Assembly: GCF_900699765.1 (NCBI RefSeq)
Contig: NZ_CAADHO010000005.1
Coordinates: 124,001-188,000, forward strand
Direction of reading: 5' to 3'
DNA: 64,000 nucleotides
Source: Desulfoluna butyratoxydans
GTDB lineage: Bacteria > Desulfobacterota > Desulfobacteria > Desulfobacterales > Desulfolunaceae
Below the pieces are notes generated by a model. It had not been told where the DNA came from. It ran no database searches and worked only from the letters and a program-made list of their open reading frames with translations. This document shows positions 53,471 to 63,047 of the stretch, piece by piece; position 1 is the stretch's first letter; the number at the start of each line of letters is the position of its first letter. The position numbers and the translations under genes were made by a program.

Positions 53471-56194
53471 GTGGAAAAATATGTGTACAGCTTCAACGGC
53501 GAAAAAACCGAAGGCGACGCGAGCCTGATGAACCTGCTGGGCGGCAAGGGAGCAAACCTGGCGGAGATGGCACGACTCGGCATCCCCGTCCCCCCGGGAT
53601 TTACAATCACCACAGAGTGCTGCAACGCCTTCCTTCGCTCGGGTGGGAGCTACCCCCACGGGTATACCGAGCAGCTCAATGATGCCCTGGGACGCCTGGA
53701 AAAAAACATGGGTCTTGCCTTCGGAGACCCCGACAATCCCCTGCTTGTCTCCTGCAGGTCCGGTGGACGCCAGTCTATGCCCGGCATGATGGAGACGGTC
53801 CTCAACGTGGGCCTCACCTCAGGAACCATCCCCGGTCTTATCAAAAAAACGGGCAACGGCCGGTTTGTCTACGATTCCTACCGCCGCCTGATCATGATGT
53901 ACGCGGACGTGGTCATGGAAAAGGCCGAAGGCATTGAGGCGATGAACGGAAACGGCATCCGCAACCAGCTGGAAAAAATCCTGGCCGCGTTCAAGGAGAC
54001 CCGCAACCTCCAAAACGACGCCGACCTCACCGAAGACGACCTGAAAACCCTTTGCGGCCTGTTCACCGAACGGGTGGAAACGGTACTGGGCGAAAAGTTC
54101 CCTGACTCCCCCGAAGCACAGCTCCAAGGGGCCATCGGGGCGGTCTTCAAAAGCTGGAACGGCAAACGGGCCCAGTCCTACCGACGCATTGAGCAGATCC
54201 CCGATTCCTGGGGCACCGGTGTCACGGTCCAGGCCATGGTATTCGGCAACATGGGCGACACCTCGGCAACCGGCGTGGCCTTTACCCGCAACCCTGCCAC
54301 CGGGGAGAACACCTTTTTCGGCGAATGGCTTGCCAACGCCCAGGGCGAAGACGTAGTGGCCGGGCTGCGCACCCCCGCCCCCATCAACGACGCCACCAAG
54401 CGGGAAACCAACAAAGGGGTCACCTCCCTGGAGGTCGCCATGCCCGGCGCCTACAACGAGCTGGAGGCCATCCGAAACACCCTGGAACGGCACTACAAGG
54501 AGATGCTCGATATCGAGTTTACCATCCAGAACAAACGGCTCTACATGCTCCAGTGCCGGGTGGGTAAACGCACGGGTACCGCCTCCCTTGTCATGGCCAT
54601 GGAGATGCTCGAAGAGGGACTCATCGACGAGGTCACGGCCATCAAGCGGGTGAAACCCCAACAGCTCAACGAGCTCCTTCACCCCATCGTGGATCCCGAA
54701 GAAGAGAGCCGGGCCGAATGCCTCACCGAAGGGCTCCCGGCAGGCCCCGGCGGCGCCTTCGGCCATCTTGCCTTCACCTCGGATGATGCCGTCAAACTCG
54801 CCAAAACCCACCCCAACGTCATCCTGGTACGAGAAGAGACCAACCCCGAAGACATCGAAGGGATGCGGGCGGCCTCGGGCATCCTCACGGCACGGGGAGG
54901 CATGACCAGCCATGCGGCACTGGTGGCACGGGGCTGGGGAAAATGCTGTATCGTGGGCGCCGGAGACATCACCATCCACCCTTCCATGAACAAGATGCAG
55001 ATCGGGGACAAGACCTTCAACCAGGGAGATATCCTGACATTGAACGGCACCCGGGGGCGAGTCTACGAAGGGAAACTCAAGATGGTGGACGCAACGGAAG
55101 ATACGCGCTTCCAGAAGTTCATGCAGATGGCCGACGCCTACCGCACCATGGGGGTGCGCGCCAACGCCGACACCCGAGAAGATGCCCTGGTGGCCAAAAG
55201 TTACGGGGCAGAAGGCATCGGCCTGTTTCGCACCGAGCACATGTTTTACAGCGCCGGGGCGGACGACCGCCTTTTTATATTAAGGAAAATCATCTTAAGC
55301 GACACAGAGGGTGAACGGAAAGCCGCCGTGCAAGAGCTTGAACCCTATGTAAAAGAGGAGATCAAGGAGACCCTCAAGGCCATGAACGGCATGCCCGTCA
55401 CCATCCGGGCCCTGGACCCGCCCCTGCACGAATTCGTCCCCCACTCACGGGCCAAACAGATTGAGCTGGCCGAGGCCCTGGGCGTGGACGTCACCGAGAT
55501 CAAGCGCAGATGCGAAGCCCTCCAGGAGAGCAACCCCATGATGGGGCACCGGGGCGTGCGCCTGGGGATCAGCGTCCCCGACCTCACCGAAATGCAGGTC
55601 AAGGCCGTCTTCGAGGCCACGGCAGAGCTTGCCAAGGACGGGTTCCATCCCCAGCCGGAGATCATGATTCCTGTGACCTGCGACGTGGAAGAGCTTGTGT
55701 TCGTGCGCAAAATCGTCAACACCACCTGTGAAGAGGTGGCGCGGCGTTACGGCCTGGCCTCAATCGTCCACAAATTCGGGACCATGATCGAAATCCCCAG
55801 ATCCGCCCTGCGGGCCAACCAGATGGCCGAACTCTCGGAGTTTTTCTCCTTCGGCACCAACGACCTCACCCAGCTCACATACGGTTTCAGCCGGGACGAC
55901 GTCGGTGAGTTCCTGCCCACCTACCTGGAGAAAAAAATCCTCCCTGCCGACCCCTTCCAGACCCTGGACCCCTCCGGGGTGGGAGAGCTCATCAAGATCG
56001 CCGTGGAGCGGGGCCGCAAAACCCGCCCGGACCTCAAGCTGGGAATCTGCGGAGAACACGGGGGCGACCCGGACTCGGTACGGTTCTGCTACAAAGCAGG
56101 CCTGGACTACGTAAGCTGCTCCCCCTACCGTATCCCCATCGCCCGCCTGGCCGCCGCCCACGCTGCCATCGAGGCGTCGGAAGAGAAAAAATAG
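53471..56194 (+). CDS. ppdK: Pyruvate, phosphate dikinase
   Basis: Interconverts pyruvate and phosphoenolpyruvate with ATP/AMP and phosphate. The N-terminal nucleotide-binding domain has GGKGANLAEMARLGIPVPPGF and SGGRQSMPGMMETVLN; the phosphohistidine domain has H481 in GGMTSHAALVARG; the PEP domain ends with catalytic C860 in GICGEHGGD. 907 aa. GTG 53471 is the start, with GGAGG about 10 nt upstream; an ATG reading from 53414 lacks support. The usual SGARxSMPGMMDT is SGGRQSMPGMMET here. In anaerobes the enzyme serves gluconeogenesis or pyrophosphate-linked energy metabolism. Confidence 0.95.
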   Translation: MEKYVYSFNGEKTEGDASLMNLLGGKGANLAEMARLGIPVPPGFTITTECCNAFLRSGGSYPHGYTEQLNDALGRLEKNMGLAFGDPDNPLLVSCRSGGRQSMPGMMETVLNVGLTSGTIPGLIKKTGNGRFVYDSYRRLIMMYADVVMEKAEGIEAMNGNGIRNQLEKILAAFKETRNLQNDADLTEDDLKTLCGLFTERVETVLGEKFPDSPEAQLQGAIGAVFKSWNGKRAQSYRRIEQIPDSWGTGVTVQAMVFGNMGDTSATGVAFTRNPATGENTFFGEWLANAQGEDVVAGLRTPAPINDATKRETNKGVTSLEVAMPGAYNELEAIRNTLERHYKEMLDIEFTIQNKRLYMLQCRVGKRTGTASLVMAMEMLEEGLIDEVTAIKRVKPQQLNELLHPIVDPEEESRAECLTEGLPAGPGGAFGHLAFTSDDAVKLAKTHPNVILVREETNPEDIEGMRAASGILTARGGMTSHAALVARGWGKCCIVGAGDITIHPSMNKMQIGDKTFNQGDILTLNGTRGRVYEGKLKMVDATEDTRFQKFMQMADAYRTMGVRANADTREDALVAKSYGAEGIGLFRTEHMFYSAGADDRLFILRKIILSDTEGERKAAVQELEPYVKEEIKETLKAMNGMPVTIRALDPPLHEFVPHSRAKQIELAEALGVDVTEIKRRCEALQESNPMMGHRGVRLGISVPDLTEMQVKAVFEATAELAKDGFHPQPEIMIPVTCDVEELVFVRKIVNTTCEEVARRYGLASIVHKFGTMIEIPRSALRANQMAELSEFFSFGTNDLTQLTYGFSRDDVGEFLPTYLEKKILPADPFQTLDPSGVGELIKIAVERGRKTRPDLKLGICGEHGGDPDSVRFCYKAGLDYVSCSPYRIPIARLAAAHAAIEASEEKK

Positions 56195-56233
56195 CACCGT
56201 AAAACCACCACGGGCAGCCCCTTTCCGGGCTGC

Positions 56234-56296
56234 CCACTCACCACTCACCACTCACCACTCACCACTCCCTATTCACCATTCACCATTCACCATTCC
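56234..56296 (+). repeat. Heptamer tandem repeat, 9 units
   Basis: Nine consecutive 7-bp units of pattern CCAYTCA: four CCACTCA, one CCACTCC, then CTATTCA, CCATTCA, CCATTCA, CCATTCC. It lies between the stop of the dikinase and the 3' end of the FadR-type gene. Likely a slippage-prone short tandem repeat. Confidence 0.9.
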
Positions 56297-56304
56297 CTAC
56301 CCCC

Positions 56305-57012
56305 CTACCGCCCGCTCTTATCCGTCAACCGCGCTTCCTTGATAAGGTTGATGCCGAAGAGCAGCAGCTTTTCCATCATGTACCCGCAAAGTTCCTCATC
56401 CTTTGTCTCCAGAGCAGAAACCAGGCTTCGCTGGTACTCGATGATCCCGTCCGGGTCGTCTCCCAGGTTGTAGTAGTAGGTCAGGTAGTTGATGAAGACG
56501 GGCTTTAAGGTGTTGAAGATCAGCTGGACGGCAAGGCTCTCGGCTTTTTGGAAGAGAAACTCATGGAAGGCGTAGTCACACTCGGCAAGGGTCCGGGCGT
56601 CTTCTCGTGCGGCCTGCTTTTCATCCAGAATCCCGTGGAGATGGCAAAGGTCCCCGGGGCCCAGGTTGTGCACGGCCCGTTTCACCGCAAACCGCTCGCT
56701 GATAAGACGAAAATCCATAAACGAGGTGAGGACCTCATCGTTTAGATCCAGACTGTTTTCAATATAGTAAATCAACAGGGAGAGAGCGGCTTCATTACGA
56801 TAATCCGTCACGTAGGTTCCGCTCTGGGGGACCCGCTTGACCAGTTTCATGTGATCGAGCCTGCTCAGGGCGTCCCGCACGGTGTTCCGGCTCGCATCAA
56901 ACCGGTCGGCCAGCTCCCGCTCCGAGGGCAAGCGGCTTCCCGGTTCATAGCGACCGTTGAAGATATCCTTACGAAGGCTCTCAAATACTGTGTCTGCAAT
57001 ACATGTGGGCAT
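56305..57012 (-). CDS. FadR/GntR-family transcriptional regulator
   Basis: A 235-aa repressor-type protein: winged-helix N-terminus (LPSERELADRFDASRNTVRDALSRL as the HTH and recognition helix) and an FCD C-terminal ligand-binding domain with FMDFRLISERFAVKRAV and a possible metal-binding His set (DYAFHEFLF). Likely senses an acyl-CoA or an organic acid. It diverges from the acyl-CoA dehydrogenase gene, and two palindromes between them (57123-57138, 57168-57185) are probable operators. Confidence 0.9.
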   Translation of the reverse strand: MPTCIADTVFESLRKDIFNGRYEPGSRLPSERELADRFDASRNTVRDALSRLDHMKLVKRVPQSGTYVTDYRNEAALSLLIYYIENSLDLNDEVLTSFMDFRLISERFAVKRAVHNLGPGDLCHLHGILDEKQAAREDARTLAECDYAFHEFLFQKAESLAVQLIFNTLKPVFINYLTYYYNLGDDPDGIIEYQRSLVSALETKDEELCGYMMEKLLLFGINLIKEARLTDKSGR

Positions 57013-57122
57013 GAATCCATCCCGGCTGCCGCTCCGGCAGCCACAAAGGCATCAATAACGTTGACGATACCGCAGCAGGAAGGGGTAAACTCAGCCCGCC
57101 CGCGGTACCGGGTACAGTCGCT

Positions 57123-57138
57123 TTTACCGAGTGGTAAA
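57123..57138. promoter_or_regulatory. Palindromic operator TTTACC-GAGT-GGTAAA
   Basis: Perfect 6-bp arms around GAGT. It shares the GGT/ACC core with the stronger site at 57168-57185 in the same divergent region of the FadR-type gene. Confidence 0.6.
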
Positions 57139-57167
57139 GCGTCCACCACACCTATTACAGCGCCCCC

Positions 57168-57185
57168 AAATTGGTCAACCAATTT
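57168..57185. promoter_or_regulatory. FadR-type palindromic operator
   Basis: AAATTGGTCAACCAATTT, perfect 8-bp arms around CA. TTGGT..ACCAA agrees with the TNGTNNNACNA type of FadR-subfamily operators. It lies between the divergent regulator and acyl-CoA dehydrogenase genes. Confidence 0.8.
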
Positions 57186-57392
57186 TATTTTTTATGTTGC
57201 ACACAAACAATTAAAAATCGACTTTTGAGCTGTAAACACTACATATACAGAGCAAGCTCCCCAAATAAACTTTTGTACACTACCAAAAATCCCTTGATAC
57301 CCCCCGGAATTGGTGCTACCAAAACAATGTTTCTCAACACTCGGAGTCGTATCCGCTTATTTGCTTATTTCAGTTGTTCAGGAGGTGAACCC

Positions 57393-59102
57393 ATGGTCCT
57401 TTTAAACCCGAAAAAATACAAAGACAGAAATTACCCGGACGAGCGTTCCAAAGAGATCATGCTCAAGACCATCGACTGGTTCGAGAACAAGGGTCTTGCT
57501 GCCGTCAAAAAAGACTACCACGAAAAAACCTTCACCCATGATTTTGCAGAGTTCGTGAAAAACGAGGGCATCTTCGAGACCCTCTTCCTGCCCAAGGGCT
57601 ACGGGGACGACCCCAACCAGCACTACAGCACCTACAAGATGTTCGAATTCTCTGAAATCTGTGGTTTCTACAGCTCAGCTTACTGGTACATGTACCACGT
57701 CTCCACCCTGGGCCTGGACCCCGTTCTGCTGGGTGACAACGAAGAAGCCAAGCACAAGGCGGCCGCCAAGCTTAAGGAGAACCCCCTGTGCGCCTTCGGG
57801 CTGTCCGAGCGCGAGCACGGTGCGGACATCTACTCCAGTGACATGAAACTCTACCCCAAGGGCGACGGCACCTACCTGGCCCAGGGCAGCAAGTACTACA
57901 TCGGCAACGGCAACGAAGCCGGAGTCGTCACCGTTTTCGGTAAGATTGCAGACACCGACGATTATGTCTTCTTCATGGTGGACTCCAAGCACGAGAAGTA
58001 CGAGTGCATCCAGAACGTCATCGCATGCGACCAGATGTACGTCTCCGAGTTCAAGCTCCATGACTACCCCATCACCGACGCTGAGATCCTCTCCCGCGGC
58101 CAGAAGGCCTGGGACGACATGCTCAACACCATCAACATCTGCAAGTTCAACATCGGCTCCGCTGCCATCGGCCTCTCCACGCACTCCCTGTACGAAGGCC
58201 TGAACCATGCTGCCCACCGTGAGATCTTCGGCAAGAAAGTCACCGAGTTCCCCCACATCAAGCAGCTTTTCTTCGACTCGTACATCCGTATCACGGCCAT
58301 GAAGCTCTTCGGCCTGCGCGCCACCGACTACATGCGCGCCGCCGGTCCCGAGGATCGCCGCTACCTCCTGTACAACCCCCTCATGAAAATGAAGGTGGCC
58401 ATCCAGGGCGAGATCGTCCATGAACTGATCTGGGACGTTCTGGCAGCCAAGGGTTTTGAAAAGGATCAGCACTTCGAGCACGCAGCCGTCCAGATCAAAG
58501 GCATGCCCAAGCTGGAAGGCACCAAGCACGTCAACATGGCCCTCATGGCCAAGCTGATCCCCAACTTCATGTTCAACCCGAAAGAGTACGAAGAGGTCGG
58601 CCTGAGAAACGGCGCTGAAAACGACGACTTCCTCTTCAACCAGGGCCCCACCAAAGGCTACGGCAAGATCCAGTTCCACGATTACATGCCGGTCTTTGAA
58701 AGTGTTGACCTGCCCAACGTCAAGGTCTTCATCAAGCAGGTTGAGCTCTTCAAGCAGCTCCTCATGGAGTCCGCCAACGACCTCATGGGCCAGATGGCAA
58801 ACTTCGACTTCCTCTATGCCATGGGCGAGATCTTCTGCGTAATCCCCTACGCCCAGCTCATCATAGAGAGCGCCAAGCGTGAAGGCATCGAAGACGACAT
58901 CCTCGACTCCATCTTCGACGTCTTCGTCCGAGACATGAGCCGCTACGCCCTCGACCTTGCCATGAAGCCCTCCAGCACCGACAAGCAGCAGGAGCTCTGC
59001 AAGGAGATGGTCCTGAAGCCCGTTGTCAACGAGGAGCGCTACAACCGCGTGATCAACGACCACCTGTATGCCCTGGTGGACGCGTACAAGATGAACCCCT
59101 AA
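57393..59102 (+). CDS. Acyl-CoA dehydrogenase, enlarged type
   Basis: Flavoprotein that introduces the trans-2,3 double bond in acyl-CoA. The start is ATG 57393 with AGGAGGTGAA upstream. Motifs: FGLSEREHGADIYSSDMKLYPKGD and YYIGNGNEAGVVTVFGKI in the FAD/substrate-binding middle domain, and a helical C-terminus. At 569 aa it is longer than the 380-aa classical enzyme, resembling the large acyl-CoA dehydrogenases of deltaproteobacteria, with extra C-terminal helices. The catalytic base was not located. Under the FadR-type repressor next to it; no electron-transfer flavoprotein gene is adjacent. Confidence 0.88.
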   Translation: MVLLNPKKYKDRNYPDERSKEIMLKTIDWFENKGLAAVKKDYHEKTFTHDFAEFVKNEGIFETLFLPKGYGDDPNQHYSTYKMFEFSEICGFYSSAYWYMYHVSTLGLDPVLLGDNEEAKHKAAAKLKENPLCAFGLSEREHGADIYSSDMKLYPKGDGTYLAQGSKYYIGNGNEAGVVTVFGKIADTDDYVFFMVDSKHEKYECIQNVIACDQMYVSEFKLHDYPITDAEILSRGQKAWDDMLNTINICKFNIGSAAIGLSTHSLYEGLNHAAHREIFGKKVTEFPHIKQLFFDSYIRITAMKLFGLRATDYMRAAGPEDRRYLLYNPLMKMKVAIQGEIVHELIWDVLAAKGFEKDQHFEHAAVQIKGMPKLEGTKHVNMALMAKLIPNFMFNPKEYEEVGLRNGAENDDFLFNQGPTKGYGKIQFHDYMPVFESVDLPNVKVFIKQVELFKQLLMESANDLMGQMANFDFLYAMGEIFCVIPYAQLIIESAKREGIEDDILDSIFDVFVRDMSRYALDLAMKPSSTDKQQELCKEMVLKPVVNEERYNRVINDHLYALVDAYKMNP

Positions 59103-59161
59103 GAACAGCCCGACCTGCTCCTTCTCCCTGAGATGGAGAAGAAGCAGGCTCCATTGAATAG

Positions 59162-59196
59162 AAAAAGGCAGGACCGATTCGGTCCTGCCTTTTTTC
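59162..59196. terminator. Terminator of the acyl-CoA dehydrogenase
   Basis: AAAGGCAGGACCG (59164-59176) pairs perfectly with CGGTCCTGCCTTT (59180-59192), followed by more T's; A's precede it. Confidence 0.95.
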
Positions 59197-59225
59197 TTTA
59201 TCCTCTCCCGCCGCTGCCCCCCTCC

Positions 59226-59254
59226 TTGACAAGACAAAACAAACCATGATTAAT
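59226..59254 (+). promoter_or_regulatory. Promoter before the 7TM sensor gene
   Basis: TTGACA (59226-59231), 17-bp spacer, ATTAAT (59249-59254). It would yield a leader of about 155 nt to the GTG at 59416. The region 59103-59415 otherwise holds only the terminator. Confidence 0.55.
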
Positions 59255-59415
59255 AGGAAAACTTTTCCATTAAACCGATGCACAAACACGCCGCATGGGG
59301 CAGACAACTCCCGCAGGGGCGTTGATAAACCATTGACGGAGCATTCCGGGGCCTAAACCACAGGCGTTTTCACGGCAACGTCCCCCGGTGTGCTTACCAA
59401 CCCGAAGGAATAAAC

Positions 59416-60669
59416 GTGGGGGACGGGCGTTACTACACATTTGATCAGTTTTACTCTGTTCTTTTCCTTACGTGCCTGCTCATCGCCATCTGCATTTTTG
59501 GCGTCATCAGCTGCTACCAGGGGTTCAAACAGAAAGGACGGCTTATCCTGGCGGCACACGCCACCCTGGGAGCGGCGGTGTTCATGCGGTTTGCCGCCGA
59601 AGTGATGGTCTCCCCGGCCCTTGCCTTCAACGCCAGGCTGGCTGAACTGGGCTGCACCCTGGGAACGGAATGTATCGTTCTCCATATGATGGGGCAACGC
59701 TCGGTGCTGGCCCCCCTTTTCTCCGTCAAAGCGCTCTTGATTGCCTGCGCCGCAGCCGGGCTCCTTTTCCAGACCCACGCAACATGGCTCATCCGCAGCC
59801 ACACCCATCAAGCCATGGCCTTTGGGGCAGGATATCTTGGCGTCACCGGCTGTCTTTTCCTGCTCTCCGTTGCAGCCGCACTCTTTTCAACCTCGCGCCT
59901 CCGTGGCCTGCTTCTTTTTGCCCTGCCCCTGGGCGCACACCTGGCAGGGGCCTTTTTCGGCGGCGCTCCCGGTGAAATCAGCCTGCTTTTTCTCTACCCC
60001 TTTCTCCTTTGCGGGCTTCATCTCTTTTCAACGGAGTTCAGGGCCTATCACATCGGGGACCAGGCCTTTGCCAACATCACCAACCTCATCGACGACGCGG
60101 TGATTCTCTGCGACGATCAACGAGAGATTGTTTACCGCAATCCCCTTGCCCGAAAGGCGGCATTCCTTAAAAAAGGGCTCACCACCGTCACGAAAAAAGG
60201 CCCCGATGCCCTGGTGGCACCGGGAATGCGCCCGGCCGACCCGTACACAATCCCGGCCTTTTCCTCCCCGGACGGTAAAACCCACATCGCCTGCCGTACC
60301 CAGCCCGTGGGGCCCCAGGGGAAAAGCCGCTTTTTTATCTTCAGCGACATCTCAACACACATCGAGATGCTCGACCTGCAGGAGACGCAGAGAGTCCAGC
60401 TGGAGGAGGCCAACCAGAGGCTGCGCCAGTACTCCCACATTGTCTTTGACCTGGAAAAAGAGAAAGAGGTGTCCGCCCTGTTGAGCGATGTCACCCATAC
60501 CCAGGACACATTCATGCACCAGTTCCGCGCCCGGGTCCGGGCTTTGTCCCAAGTCCGGGATACGGAAGGATTCAACGAGCGCCTCGATACCCTCATTGAG
60601 GACGCCCAGACCAACCTCGCCCGCATCCGTTCCCTTGTCGCCCGTTACAGGAGATACCATGGTACCTGA
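59416..60669 (+). CDS. 7TM-PAS sensor protein without kinase domain
   Basis: About six to seven hydrophobic helices (residues 1-215), then a PAS-like domain (AFANITNLIDDAVILCDDQREIVYRNPLARKAAF) and a helical C-terminus with a Lys/Glu/Gln-rich stretch (LEEANQRLRQYSHIVFDLEKE). Histidine-kinase H- and ATP-binding boxes are absent. The topology resembles the HisKA_7TM sensors. GTG 59416 follows GAAGGAA. It overlaps the response regulator gene by 11 bp, so the two are translated together. It may feed a signal to the kinase encoded at 61315 or act as an accessory sensor. Confidence 0.7.
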   Translation: MGDGRYYTFDQFYSVLFLTCLLIAICIFGVISCYQGFKQKGRLILAAHATLGAAVFMRFAAEVMVSPALAFNARLAELGCTLGTECIVLHMMGQRSVLAPLFSVKALLIACAAAGLLFQTHATWLIRSHTHQAMAFGAGYLGVTGCLFLLSVAAALFSTSRLRGLLLFALPLGAHLAGAFFGGAPGEISLLFLYPFLLCGLHLFSTEFRAYHIGDQAFANITNLIDDAVILCDDQREIVYRNPLARKAAFLKKGLTTVTKKGPDALVAPGMRPADPYTIPAFSSPDGKTHIACRTQPVGPQGKSRFFIFSDISTHIEMLDLQETQRVQLEEANQRLRQYSHIVFDLEKEKEVSALLSDVTHTQDTFMHQFRARVRALSQVRDTEGFNERLDTLIEDAQTNLARIRSLVARYRRYHGT

Positions 60670-61303
60670 TATTCACGTCATCATCGCAGACGACCAGCAG
60701 CTCTTAAGGGACTCCCTGGAGCAGATCATCAACAGCGATCCCCACATCACCGTCACCGACAGCGTGGGCTCCGGTGAAGAGCTCATCGAGGCATGCAACC
60801 GCAAGGCACCGGACCTGATCCTCATGGACGTGGAGATGCCCCGCATCGACGGCCTGGCCGCCCTGAACATCCTTAAAAAAAGCCACCCGGACATCAAGGT
60901 GCTGATGCTCACCACCTTTGAAAACCCCGAGTACATCACCGATGCCTTCCTGGGCGGTGCCGACGGTTACATCACCAAGGATATCGGCTATGAAAAACTC
61001 ATCCTCACCATCCGGTGCGTGGCCATGGGCATGACCGTGATCCACCCCGGCGCCCGAAAAATCCTTCTGGAACGGTTCAAGCCCCTGGGCCCCGGCAAAG
61101 CCACCTACACGGATCTTTTGAGTATGGAGGAGATCAACATCGTGCGGCTCATTGTCATGGGCGAGAGCAACAAAACCATTGCCGAGACCCTCCACTACGC
61201 CGAGGGCACCGTCAAAAACAAGGTGAGCCGACTGTATGAAAAACTGGGCATCACCAACCGGCTGGAGCTGGCCGTCTATGCCGTAGAAAACGGCATTGAA
61301 TAG
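60659..61303 (+). CDS. NarL/FixJ-type response regulator
   Basis: DNA-binding response regulator. The receiver domain has the acidic pair in IIADDQQ, phosphoacceptor D57 in LILMDVEMPR, Thr in MLTTFENPEY and Lys in GYITKDIGYEK. The C-terminal LuxR-type helix-turn-helix reads EINIVRLIVMGESNKTIAETLHYAEGTVKNKVSRLYEKLG. ATG 60659 follows AGGAGAT and overlaps the previous gene. The histidine kinase gene follows after 11 bp. Four GTGAC[GT]C heptamers at 63154-63228 are plausible sites for it. Confidence 0.93.
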   Translation: MVPDIHVIIADDQQLLRDSLEQIINSDPHITVTDSVGSGEELIEACNRKAPDLILMDVEMPRIDGLAALNILKKSHPDIKVLMLTTFENPEYITDAFLGGADGYITKDIGYEKLILTIRCVAMGMTVIHPGARKILLERFKPLGPGKATYTDLLSMEEINIVRLIVMGESNKTIAETLHYAEGTVKNKVSRLYEKLGITNRLELAVYAVENGIE

Positions 61304-61314
61304 GAGACCGCACC

Positions 61315-63021
61315 GTGTCTCCCACCCTTCAATTAGAAATTTCAGCCATCTGCATCATCCACATCATTGCCATCGTGCTCTCGGTGATCTGCCTGGCGGT
61401 CTTCACCATGAAAAGCCGCAGGGACGATCCCTCGGCCAACGCCTTTCTGGTGCTCCAGGGGGCCATGACCCTGTGGATGGTCTTCAAGGTCCTGAAAACC
61501 GTCTCCCCGGATATCACCCTGAGGTGGATCTTCATCCTCGGCTACTACGCCTGCACATGCGTGGTGGAGGCGGCCTTCATTGAGTTTGGCCATGCCTATG
61601 CCCGGGGCACCCGACTGTCCCGGAAGATCCGCCCCCTTGTCTACGGGCTGCCCGTGCTCCAGTTTTCCTGGATCCTCACCAACCCGCTGCACTTTCTCTT
61701 CTACGGCCATTACGACTTTTACGGAGACAGCTTCGGTCCCCTGTTCTACGTCCACATGCTCATCGAGTACACCTACTTCGGCGTGGGCCTTTACTACTGC
61801 AGGCTTCGGTTCAAAAAGGAATTTTCCACCAGGAACAGGGCCGTCACCTGGATTGTGAGTACCGCCATCCTGGTGCCCCTTTTTCTCAACTGCCTGTATA
61901 TCACCAAGGTGCTTCACACCCTCACCTTCATGGCCCGCATCCCGGTGATCTTCGACATCACCCCCATCGTCTTCACCTGGTCGACCCTGCTCTTTATGTA
62001 CGCCACCTTCAACCACGACCTCTTCTCCCTGACGCCCTTGATGCGCCACGAGATCACCCACCACCTCAACCTGCCCATCGCCCTTTTCAACCGGCGGTTC
62101 CGCCTCGGCTACACCAACGGGGCGTTTCAGGCCCTGTTTACCTCGGGCCGCGCCATGGATGATTTTTTGGCCACACTGCCGGAACAGACCCAAAAATCCG
62201 GAGAGTCCGGATTTGAAGCATGCATCGGTGACGCCTCCTTTGTTGTCTCCTGCAGGAAAATCCGTACCGTCACCGGAGGCCAACATCTGGTCACCTTAAG
62301 GAATGTCACCCAGTACAAGGCCATCCAGGCAGACATCGTGGCCGGCCAGGAAAAGATCGAGGAAAAAAACAGGCGCGTCAACGAGACCATCCGCCAGCTG
62401 AAAGAGCTCTCCAAAGGCAGCGCCCGTAAATTTGTGGCCCGGGAACTCCACGACATCATCGGCCACTCCCTGGTGGCGGCCATCAAGTTGCTGGAGGTGG
62501 CCCGCATCTACGGCCCCCACGACTCAACCCGGGGGCTCCCGGCCCTGACCCATGCGGTCACCGCGCTGGACACCGGCCTCTCCGGCATCAAGTCCGTCCC
62601 GGAATCCCGGGAGGAGTCTGGCCGAATCACCGGGGAAGAACTGAAAAAGGAGATCGACGAACTCATGGAGCAGGCCCGCCGCACCGGCCTGGATGCCAGC
62701 CTGAACCTCCAGGGAATGATCTACCTCCTGGAACCCGCCCTCTACACCACCCTTCACCGCACCTGCACCGAAATCATCACAAACTGCCTCAAGCACGCCG
62801 ACGCCACGCGCCTTTTTCTCTCCGTCAAAATCCGTGAAACCCACGCCCACCTCATGGCCGTGGACAACGGAAAAGGAGCCCGGACCCTCATTCCGGGAAG
62901 CGGCCTGCTGGGCATGGAAGAGCGCGCCCGCGCCCTGGGGGGCGAGGCCCACTTCAACTCCGAAGACGGCTTCATGACCCGCATCACCATCCCACGTCAA
63001 GGTGAACTCTCAGTTCCTTAA
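61315..63021 (+). CDS. 7TM sensor histidine kinase
   Basis: Partner kinase of the response regulator. N-terminal HisKA_7TM-type domain of about seven helices (residues 1-235), a PAS-like region, a HisKA_3 dimerisation helix with H379 in RELHDIIGHSL, then a HATPase domain with N-box TEIITNCLKHADATR and G-box DNGKGA and GSGLLGMEERARALGG. GTG 61315 has AGGAGA upstream. The two 7TM proteins of this operon are only distantly similar. A 9-bp hairpin overlaps the stop codon. Confidence 0.92.
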   Translation: MSPTLQLEISAICIIHIIAIVLSVICLAVFTMKSRRDDPSANAFLVLQGAMTLWMVFKVLKTVSPDITLRWIFILGYYACTCVVEAAFIEFGHAYARGTRLSRKIRPLVYGLPVLQFSWILTNPLHFLFYGHYDFYGDSFGPLFYVHMLIEYTYFGVGLYYCRLRFKKEFSTRNRAVTWIVSTAILVPLFLNCLYITKVLHTLTFMARIPVIFDITPIVFTWSTLLFMYATFNHDLFSLTPLMRHEITHHLNLPIALFNRRFRLGYTNGAFQALFTSGRAMDDFLATLPEQTQKSGESGFEACIGDASFVVSCRKIRTVTGGQHLVTLRNVTQYKAIQADIVAGQEKIEEKNRRVNETIRQLKELSKGSARKFVARELHDIIGHSLVAAIKLLEVARIYGPHDSTRGLPALTHAVTALDTGLSGIKSVPESREESGRITGEELKKEIDELMEQARRTGLDASLNLQGMIYLLEPALYTTLHRTCTEIITNCLKHADATRLFLSVKIRETHAHLMAVDNGKGARTLIPGSGLLGMEERARALGGEAHFNSEDGFMTRITIPRQGELSVP

Positions 63022-63047
63022 CCCGGATATTTCACGAGCCGGGTTAA
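63018..63047 (+). terminator. 9-bp hairpin overlapping the kinase stop codon
   Basis: TTAACCCGG (63018-63026) pairs perfectly with CCGGGTTAA (63039-63047). There is no T-run after it, so termination would be weak or Rho-assisted. Confidence 0.5.
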
